Positions 1-4,865 of a stretch of DNA of 8,641 bases are shown here, one piece after another. The position numbers and the translations under genes are program-made. Origin of the DNA: CAZVJA01 sp964626885 (lineage in GTDB: Bacteria; Planctomycetota; Planctomycetia; Planctomycetales; Planctomycetaceae); assembly GCA_964626885.1 (NCBI GenBank), contig CAZVJA010000217.1, positions 1-8,641 on the forward strand, written 5' to 3'. Each line of letters begins with the position of its first letter. Within the stretch, counting starts at the first letter, position 1. The notes under the pieces were generated by a model, which saw only the letters and a list, made by a program, of their open reading frames with translations, made no database searches and had not been told where the DNA came from.

Positions 1-42
1 TTCGTAATGCGTAGGTCGAGGGTTCGAATCCCCCCGGCGGCT
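1..42 (+). tRNA. tRNA-Thr (anticodon CGT), 3' part only
   Basis: The window begins at position 32 of a tRNA. The anticodon loop TTCGTAA places CGT at 3-5, which reads threonine codon ACG. The 3' half of the anticodon stem, a five-base variable loop, and a T arm with canonical T54-T55-C56, A58 and C61 follow. The 3' acceptor strand (35-41) would pair with a 5' GCCGCCG, consistent with a bacterial tRNA-Thr, and the discriminator base is U73. CCA is not encoded; the DNA continues CTC. An A50-C64 mismatch is visible in the T stem. The 5' half lies outside the window, so the assignment rests on the anticodon and on numbering that fits without gaps. Confidence 0.88.
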
Positions 43-283
43 CTTTCATGGGGAGCGAGCCTCATCGATTGTAATTCCAGATGGCCCGCCAAATTCCCGG
101 CTGTGAACTGGCCGGGGGTTAATTTCGAAGTCCGCAGGTTCAGGCTCCCGGCGGTATCAACGCTTGCCCCAACGTTCGGTCGGTGTTTCCCAAAGTTCAG
201 TTGTTGTCGACGTATTTGCCCTTCACGACGGACCGGACGATCGTGATGGCAAGCTCGGCACCGAGGACGCCCACTGGTACAAG
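43..283. other. gene-free stretch between tRNA-Thr and the DUF488-like gene
   Basis: No complete gene is convincing here. The one notable element is on the minus strand from 283 down to a TGA at 197-199. There, 28 codons continue in the same frame as the neighbouring DUF488-like ORF, beyond its TAA, with mostly G or C in third positions and a hydrophobic Val/Ile/Ala-rich sequence. I see no start codon with a ribosome-binding site for it. No integrase or attachment-site duplication is visible next to the tRNA. Confidence 0.5.
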
Positions 284-676
284 TTATTTATTCCAGGGTC
301 GGGGAAACACGATATCCAATTTTGGATAGTGTTCCCGCATGAACCGCAGCGCGAGAACGGTGTGACAATGATTCACATTGGGGTTCTTCGCCGTCGGACA
401 GGAGCAGCCGAGGAAAACTTTCTCTCGCATCGCAATTTCAGCCAGTTGGTCGAACGGGCTTGAATCGTTGGCGAAGCGATCTTCCAAGGCACGGAGATAC
501 GTAGCGGCGAACTTCTCCCAGGCCGCCGATGAGGGAGCGGCGAGATACGCCGTCACGATTGCTTCCGGCGGGCGCAGGCAATGGCTGGTGTGCTTGCGGG
601 TGTCCTGGCGAATGCCGTTCGGCAGAGGATCGTCGGCAGGACGTTTTCCCCGGTAGATTTTGTAGCGCGCGAGCAT
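284..676 (-). CDS. small DUF488-like protein with CxC...HCH motif, function unknown
   Basis: The 130-residue product carries a C-terminal signature GCSCPTAKNP...HCH (Cys91, Cys93, His103, Cys104, His105). This resembles the hallmark 'LLC-E-DP-CHR' stretch of DUF488 proteins. The N-terminal part contains PNGIRQDTRKHTSHCLRP (about residues 19-36), rich in His, Arg and Cys33. The Cys/His grouping could bind a metal or act in redox chemistry, but that is inference, and the family has no settled function that I know. The chosen ATG (674-676) has no good Shine-Dalgarno. In the same frame, coding-like sequence runs upstream to a TGA at 779-781 with no ATG, GTG or TTG, so the true 5' end may lie further upstream in a shifted frame, or the gene may be decayed. 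It is divergent from the ACT-domain gene. Stop is TAA at 284-286. I am fairly sure it is real coding sequence and unsure of its boundaries and family. Confidence 0.6.
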   Translation of the reverse strand: MLARYKIYRGKRPADDPLPNGIRQDTRKHTSHCLRPPEAIVTAYLAAPSSAAWEKFAATYLRALEDRFANDSSPFDQLAEIAMREKVFLGCSCPTAKNPNVNHCHTVLALRFMREHYPKLDIVFPRPWNK

Positions 677-913
677 GCCGCCATTGTAGACTTGTCTCGC
701 AGCCAGTTCATCGGTTCTGCGCCAGCGAACTTCGTCGGCGATGCCGCTGTCAAGGTAGAGAGATCCACTTCCCTGAACTCACCGTTTTTGCCGCGATGGC
801 GGGATTTCACCCACCAGGGGACACGGCTGCTGGCCGCAGGGGCGAGAAGTTGCCACAATGCACGGGTTCAACCGGAACGACGGATTGAATGGAAACTTCA
901 ACCCGAGCGAGGC

Positions 914-919
914 GGAGGG
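914..919 (+). promoter_or_regulatory. Shine-Dalgarno that fixes the start of the ACT-domain gene
   Basis: GGAGGG lies seven bases before the ATG at 927. It favours that start over the in-frame ATG at 858, which has no such signal and would add 23 residues unlike an ACT domain. Confidence 0.75.
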
Positions 920-926
920 TCAACGC

Positions 927-1547
927 ATGGCGAAGAAGTACATCATCTCGCTGATGGCCGCAAACCGCGTCGGCATTCTGGCGGCTCTCACGACATCCCT
1001 GACCGAACTCGGAGGCGACTTGCAGGAAGTCAGCCAGACGGTGATGCAAGGCTTCTTCACGATCATCATGGCGGCGGAGTTTCCCGAGGACCGAGACCCG
1101 CAGGTGATTCTCGAACATATCCGCGGCGTTTGCAGACCGTTCGGCATTGAAGTCAGTCTGAAAGATCCGGCCCGCGAGCCGATGCAGCAGCTTCCCGAAG
1201 GGGGCGTCGAAAAATACTTTCTCACCGCCGAAGGGGAAGACCGCCCCGGCATGATCCGGCAGATCTCAGCCCGGCTGGCGAAGGACGGCATCGACATTAC
1301 CGATCTCTATGCCAAACGTGGCGAGCACGACAAGTCGTTCGTGATGATCATGGAACTGGCGGTTCCGCTGGGAATCGACGCGCTCGTTCTGCAAAAAGAC
1401 CTTGAGGAACTGGGAAGCACCGTCGGGCTGTTGGCGGCGCTGCAGCACGAAGATATCTTCATCGCGACGAACGACCCGCGGCCGGTGCGCGTTCGCACAC
1501 GGCTGAGACACGCGGAGGGAACGAGGCCTCCCGAGACGACATGTTGA
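927..1547 (+). CDS. tandem ACT-domain protein (UPF0237/GcvR-like)
   Basis: The 206-residue product has two ACT domains. The first spans about residues 4-78, with NRVGI at 13-17 and SQTVMQGFFTIIMA at 36-49, a stretch typical of UPF0237 single-ACT proteins. The second spans about residues 95-175, with DRPGM at 105-109 and ending in QHEDIF, also seen at the end of UPF0237 proteins. ACT domains bind small ligands, often amino acids, at domain interfaces. The tandem arrangement and length resemble GcvR, the glycine-cleavage regulator, but UPF0237 members are usually about 90 residues with one domain. No DNA-binding or catalytic domain is visible, and the product is probably cytosolic. The last 25 or so residues form an Arg-rich tail outside the ACT fold. 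The co-directional PFL-like gene follows 172 bp downstream, the usual partner of UPF0237. I infer a ligand sensor or regulatory partner for that protein. Family assignment is strong; ligand and role are unknown. Confidence 0.9.
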   Translation: MAKKYIISLMAANRVGILAALTTSLTELGGDLQEVSQTVMQGFFTIIMAAEFPEDRDPQVILEHIRGVCRPFGIEVSLKDPAREPMQQLPEGGVEKYFLTAEGEDRPGMIRQISARLAKDGIDITDLYAKRGEHDKSFVMIMELAVPLGIDALVLQKDLEELGSTVGLLAALQHEDIFIATNDPRPVRVRTRLRHAEGTRPPETTC

Positions 1548-1574
1548 CTCGACGGAAAGTACAAACATGGACTC

Positions 1575-1692
1575 AAGCACGAAGCTCGAATGACGAAAGA
1601 AATCCGAAAATCCAAAGCACGAACGAATGCGGGCGCGGTCTTAACACTCGTTTCGTGCTTAGTGCTTATTTCGTCATTCGGATTTCGTGCTT
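1575..1692. repeat. nested palindromic interspersed repeat between ACT and PFL-like genes
   Basis: Three pairs of arms are exact: AAGCACGAA 1575-1583 with 1684-1692, CGAATGACGAAA 1587-1598 with 1669-1680, and AAGCACGAA 1615-1623 with 1652-1660. Together they make an imperfect palindrome of about 118 bp that could fold into a long hairpin in a transcript running from the ACT gene into the PFL-like gene. Its 18-bp right end (1675-1692) recurs exactly at 4846-4863. No run of Ts follows, so it does not look like an intrinsic terminator. It encodes no convincing protein and is probably an interspersed repeat. Confidence 0.8.
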
Positions 1693-1719
1693 TCCGAGTC
1701 TGATTGACTCCATTTTTCA

Positions 1720-3114
1720 ATGAGTAAGGTACGAATCGAGATGCCCCGGACGGAAGATATTCTCTCGACGCTGCGGATGGTGAAGCAGGAGCATCTCGAC
1801 GTCCGCACCGTGACGATGGGAATCAACCTCGCGGGGTGCGTCGATCGAAATGTAAACCGAGTGTGCGAGGCCATTCGAGAACGGATTCTCGATGCGGCCA
1901 AGAACCTCCGTTCCACCTGCCATATGGTTTCGGCACGGTACGGAATTCCGATCGTCAACCGTCGCATCACGGTCACGCCCATCGCCCGCGTCGCGGATGG
2001 TTTCTCCGTCGAAGACATGGTGAAGATCGCGAAGGCGCTCGATGCAGCCGCCGCGGAGGTGGGGGTCGATCTGATCGGAGGCTATTCGGCACTTGTGCAT
2101 GGCGGGTTGACATCGGCCGCACGCAACCTGATCGACAGCCTCCCGGAAGTGTTGTCGAGCACGGTGCGGGTCTGCGCGTCGATCAACGTCGCGACGACAA
2201 AGGCCGGCATCAACATGAACGCGGTCGAGATCCTCGGCCAGAAGCTTAAAGAAATCGCCGAGGCGAGCGCCTCGCAAAACGGCTTTGGCTGCGCGAAGCT
2301 CGTGATCTTCGCCAACGCGCCGGAAGACAACCCCTTCATGGCGGGGGGCTTTCTCGGCGAAGGAGCACCCGATACGGTGATTCACATCGGCGTCAGCGGG
2401 CCGGGAGTCGTCAAACGGGCGCTGCAGCGACTGCACGAAACCGTTCCCGATTGCACGCTGAATGAAATCGCTGAGGAAATTAAAGCGACCGCGTACCGCG
2501 TGACGCGCGTGGGAGAATTGATTGGCCGCGAAGTCGCGGCGCGACTGGGAGTGGCGTTCGGCGCCGTCGATCTTTCATTAGCACCCACGCCGAAAGTCGG
2601 CGACAGCATCGGCGAGATTCTGCTGCTGATGGGGATCGAGCGCATCGGCGCGCCGGGCACGACCGCGGCCGTGGCGTTGTTGAACGACGCGGTGAAAAAA
2701 GGGGGCCTGTTCGCCTCGTCGTCGGTCGGCGGATTGTCCGGCGCGTTTCTGCCGGTGATGGAAGACGCAGCGCTGGCGGCCGCCGTCGAATCAGGACATC
2801 TCACGCTCGAAAAGCTCGAAGCGATGACGAGCGTCTGCTCCGTCGGGCTCGATATGATTCCGCTTCCCGGCGACACCGATGCGGCAACTCTTGCCGGAAT
2901 TATTGCGGATGAAATCGCGATCGGCGTTTTCAACAACAAAACGACCGCCGCGCGGCTCATTCCGGTCCCCGGAAAGCAAGCGGGGGAACGGGTTTCGTTC
3001 GGCGGTCTGTTCGGCGAATCGGTCGTGTTGCCGGTCCATTCCGCGGGGCACAGCGGCCGCTTCATCCGCCACGCGGGACGTCTCCCCGCCCCGTTGCAAA
3101 GCCTGCGGAACTGA
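1720..3114 (+). CDS. PFL-like protein, UPF0210/DUF711 family
   Basis: The 464-residue product is full length for UPF0210 (about 450) and matches it end to end: DVRTVTMGINLAGCVD (27-42), GINMNAV, FANAPEDNPFMAGGF (197-211), GVSGPGVVKRAL (224-235), DLSLAPTP (284-291), a Gly/Ala-rich AVALLNDAVKKGG stretch, and CSVGLDMIPLPGDT near the C-terminus. The family is called PFL-like because its fold resembles pyruvate formate-lyase. I see no C-terminal glycyl-radical domain, so radical chemistry should not be assumed. No signal peptide or membrane segment is evident. The start is uncertain: an in-frame TGA at 1705-1707 limits extension, ATG 1720 has no clear Shine-Dalgarno, and ATG 1741 (residue 8) would give a length nearer to homologues I remember. 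The preceding ACT-domain gene is its usual neighbour and is probably co-transcribed. Substrate and reaction are unknown to me. Confidence 0.95.
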   Translation: MSKVRIEMPRTEDILSTLRMVKQEHLDVRTVTMGINLAGCVDRNVNRVCEAIRERILDAAKNLRSTCHMVSARYGIPIVNRRITVTPIARVADGFSVEDMVKIAKALDAAAAEVGVDLIGGYSALVHGGLTSAARNLIDSLPEVLSSTVRVCASINVATTKAGINMNAVEILGQKLKEIAEASASQNGFGCAKLVIFANAPEDNPFMAGGFLGEGAPDTVIHIGVSGPGVVKRALQRLHETVPDCTLNEIAEEIKATAYRVTRVGELIGREVAARLGVAFGAVDLSLAPTPKVGDSIGEILLLMGIERIGAPGTTAAVALLNDAVKKGGLFASSSVGGLSGAFLPVMEDAALAAAVESGHLTLEKLEAMTSVCSVGLDMIPLPGDTDAATLAGIIADEIAIGVFNNKTTAARLIPVPGKQAGERVSFGGLFGESVVLPVHSAGHSGRFIRHAGRLPAPLQSLRN

Positions 3115-3196
3115 TGTTCCTGCAAGATGTTGCGCGCATTCCACCCGAATTTTCTTGCGCGAAACTAGTTTTTATCGGCAATCGACCAGTACGGTC

Positions 3197-3223
3197 TTGA
3201 CCCAAAAAAAAGATTCCGATAAA
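3197..3223 (+). promoter_or_regulatory. possible sigma70-type promoter for the secreted-protein gene
   Basis: TTGACC (3197-3202) and GATAAA (3218-3223) resemble -35 and -10 elements, but the spacer is only 15 bases. The interval holds an A8 tract. It would give a leader of roughly 110 bases before the ATG at 3342. TTTATCGG (3171-3178) and CCGATAAA (3216-3223) also form an 8-bp inverted repeat overlapping the -10. This is a pattern match only. Confidence 0.25.
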
Positions 3224-3329
3224 CATCCCGCACACGCGAACGGTACCCCCCTGGGAGATTCCTCCTCAAGTGCCGACGCGTCACCCGTCACTCTCACTTC
3301 GACCCCTCCTTTCTCACAAGTTTTCCGGT

Positions 3330-3336
3330 AGGAAGG
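3330..3336 (+). promoter_or_regulatory. Shine-Dalgarno that fixes the start of the secreted-protein gene
   Basis: AGGAAGG lies five bases before the ATG at 3342. That start gives a protein opening directly with a signal peptide. The longer in-frame ATG at 3270 would bury the signal peptide 24 residues inside. Confidence 0.7.
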
Positions 3337-3341
3337 TGCAC

Positions 3342-4382
3342 ATGTCTCGAAACATGGCTCGAGTGGTCCCGCTTTTGGGATCCCTGTGTCTCTGCTTGTT
3401 CGCTGAGCCCGTCCAGGCTCAGTGGTTCTCGTCCCCCAACCCTTGTGCCTGCGCACAGCCGGTCGTTCAGCCCTGCTACCAGACGGTCCCCGTCACGGAG
3501 TACCAGCAGGTACGGCAGACCGTGCAGCGGCCCGTGATGACCGTGGAGTACGTTGACCAACCGGTCACGACCTACGAACCGGTCACCGAAACCCGCACGG
3601 CCCAAATCCCGACGGTCTCTTACCAGACTGTCACGGAATGTCAGGCCTGCACCCGCAACTGCGGCTACTGGCAGACCAATTACCAGTGCAATCCAAAGAT
3701 TTCTCCGTGTGCTTACGATCCCCGTCCCGGACTGCTGGGCTGGATGAACCGCACCGGCTACACGATTCGCCAGGCATTCACGCCGAACATCATCGCCCAA
3801 CGCCAATACGTGCCGAACTACGTCACCACGATGGTCCCGGTGACTCGTCAAGTAGCGGTGCCGGGAGTGCAGCAGGTGTCGTACAACGTCACCCGCATGG
3901 TCGCGAAGCAGACGACGCAGAAAGTCGCCTACAATCGCTTAAGCTACGTCAATGAAGAAGTGGTCGTGAACCGGCCGGTGACCGTGATGCGAACGGTGCC
4001 GATTGGCAGCTCGATCGCATTCCTCCCCTTAGGCACCACCGCCACCGCGTTGGCCCCTCGTCCCGATCCGGCGAGTGCTCAAGGTTCCGGCCCGACCCGC
4101 TCGGCCGACAAGAACAACAGCCCGTACGAAGGCGATCGTCGCAAGAAGTCGGATGATGCGATCGATTCCTTTGGAAAAGATCCTGGTCAGACCGAAATCA
4201 TCATCCCGCGGCGTAAGCCCGACCATCTCTCGAACGTGACTCCTGCTCGCCGTCCCTTCGCGGTGCCGACCGCCGTCCGCGCCGCCCAATGGACACCTCG
4301 CTCCGAACAACGAGCTTCCCACAACGGCCCTACACTCACAAGCCGTCGTGGATTCTCCGTTGCTGATGTCTCTCAGCGCTAG
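3342..4382 (+). CDS. secreted Val/Thr/Tyr/Pro-periodic Cys-containing protein, planctomycete type
   Basis: The 346-residue product starts with a basic N-terminus and a hydrophobic core (8-21), with a likely signal peptidase I site after VQA (24-26), so it is probably exported. Mature residues 33-100 hold short degenerate repeats built on 'V-P-V-T-x-Y/T' (VPVTEY, RPVMTVEY, QPVTTYEPVTETR, IPTVSYQTVTE). A Cys-rich module follows (Cys100, 103, 107, 116, 123). A spacer (125-153) leads to a second repeat block (154-221, with MVPVTRQVAVP and NRPVTVMRTVP). The tail from about residue 230 is Pro-, Ser-, Arg- and Asp-rich and probably disordered. The pattern recalls planctomycete surface proteins such as those with YTV-type repeats, and suggests a beta-rich, disulfide-stabilised envelope or surface protein. 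That is inference, and I cannot assign a named domain. It is co-directional with the upstream PFL-like gene but 227 bp away, and is probably a separate unit ending at the terminator at 4528-4561. Confidence 0.85.
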   Translation: MSRNMARVVPLLGSLCLCLFAEPVQAQWFSSPNPCACAQPVVQPCYQTVPVTEYQQVRQTVQRPVMTVEYVDQPVTTYEPVTETRTAQIPTVSYQTVTECQACTRNCGYWQTNYQCNPKISPCAYDPRPGLLGWMNRTGYTIRQAFTPNIIAQRQYVPNYVTTMVPVTRQVAVPGVQQVSYNVTRMVAKQTTQKVAYNRLSYVNEEVVVNRPVTVMRTVPIGSSIAFLPLGTTATALAPRPDPASAQGSGPTRSADKNNSPYEGDRRKKSDDAIDSFGKDPGQTEIIIPRRKPDHLSNVTPARRPFAVPTAVRAAQWTPRSEQRASHNGPTLTSRRGFSVADVSQR

Positions 4383-4527
4383 TCCGGTCGTTTTGATTTT
4401 TCCCGGTCGAGGCGTTTCAGGAAACCTCTGAAGCAAATCGCCGGACCCCCTCATCCGTCAAACACGGACCGCGCCCCTTTTCCAGCCGTTGGTTTCGCAC
4501 TCTGCGAAAAATCTGGGTTTCCCTCGC

Positions 4528-4561
4528 GGCACCGGCTTCAGCCCGGTGCCCATTTTTTTTT
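4528..4561 (+). terminator. strong intrinsic terminator downstream of the secreted-protein gene
   Basis: A perfect 8-bp GC-rich stem (GGCACCGG 4528-4535 with CCGGTGCC 4543-4550) encloses a seven-base loop. After CA comes an uninterrupted run of nine Ts (4553-4561). It sits about 145 bp after the stop of the secreted-protein gene and is oriented to end that transcript. The stem resembles GC-rich interspersed hairpins I associate with planctomycete genomes, so a repeat may have been recruited as terminator. Confidence 0.8.
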
Positions 4562-4576
4562 GCGCCGACGAGATAT

Positions 4577-4828
4577 ACCACGGAGACACGGAGTGCGCGG
4601 AGAAAAACAAACGGAAAAACGAGTTCAATAAGGAAACCAGGAAGGCAGGAAAGGAGGAAGATCGAAGAATGGCTTCCACAACAATACGGCGTTTATCTTG
4701 ATCCTGTGAAGCTGCTGATCCACGCAGGAATGATGGGCTGGAATTCTCCGTTCTCCTCAATTTTCCTTTCCTGGTTTCCTGCATTCCTTATTGATTACTC
4801 TTCTCCGTGAACTCCGTGTCTCCGTGGT
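4577..4828. repeat. MITE-like inverted-repeat element with 'CCACGGAGACACGGAG' ends
   Basis: The termini are perfect 18-bp inverted repeats (ACCACGGAGACACGGAGT 4577-4594; reverse complement 4811-4828). The arms continue to match inward: CAATAAGGA 4626-4634 with 4785-4793, and AGGAAACCAGGAA 4631-4643 with 4768-4780. The unpaired centre is about 100 bp. There is no transposase and no clear target-site duplication. These terminal words are ones I recall as a recurrent repeat in planctomycete and some other genomes. It is a non-autonomous or structural repeat; mobility is not shown. Confidence 0.8.
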
Positions 4829-4845
4829 GAATACCCCTGGTTCGA

Positions 4846-4863
4846 CATTCGGATTTCGTGCTT
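4846..4863. repeat. 18-bp copy of the right end of the 1575-1692 repeat
   Basis: CATTCGGATTTCGTGCTT is identical to 1675-1692 in the same orientation. It begins two bases beyond the glnS stop codon, in the 3' flank of that minus-strand gene. Confidence 0.8.
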
Positions 4864-4865
4864 AA

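Larger units (their letters stand above)
4383..4865. other. 483-bp gene-free stretch made of terminator and repeats
   Basis: This interval separates the convergent secreted-protein gene and glnS. It contains an intrinsic terminator (4528-4561), a MITE-like inverted repeat (4577-4828) and an 18-bp repeat fragment (4846-4863). Open frames here, including one of 108 codons on the minus strand, translate repeat sequence and show no family resemblance. Confidence 0.75.

Noticed and set aside
858..926. Earlier ATG for the ACT-domain gene
   Set aside because: No Shine-Dalgarno precedes it. The added 23 residues precede the normal ACT start, while ATG 927 has GGAGGG at good spacing.
581..1150. 189-codon plus-strand frame overlapping the DUF488-like and ACT genes
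   Set aside because: It overlaps two better supported genes in other frames and has an Arg/His-rich composition typical of a shadow frame.
2382..3125. 247-codon minus-strand frame opposite the PFL-like gene
   Set aside because: Ser/Ala/Pro-rich low-complexity translation antisense to a full-length conserved protein.
3270..3341. Earlier ATG for the secreted-protein gene
   Set aside because: It would place the signal peptide internally. AGGAAGG precedes ATG 3342.
4458..4784. 108-codon minus-strand protein between the secreted-protein gene and glnS
   Set aside because: It translates the terminator and the inverted-repeat element, with no ribosome-binding site and no family resemblance.
1575..4863. 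CRISPR-like array from the repeated words
   Set aside because: The repeats are palindromic and irregularly spaced, with no regular spacers and no cas genes.
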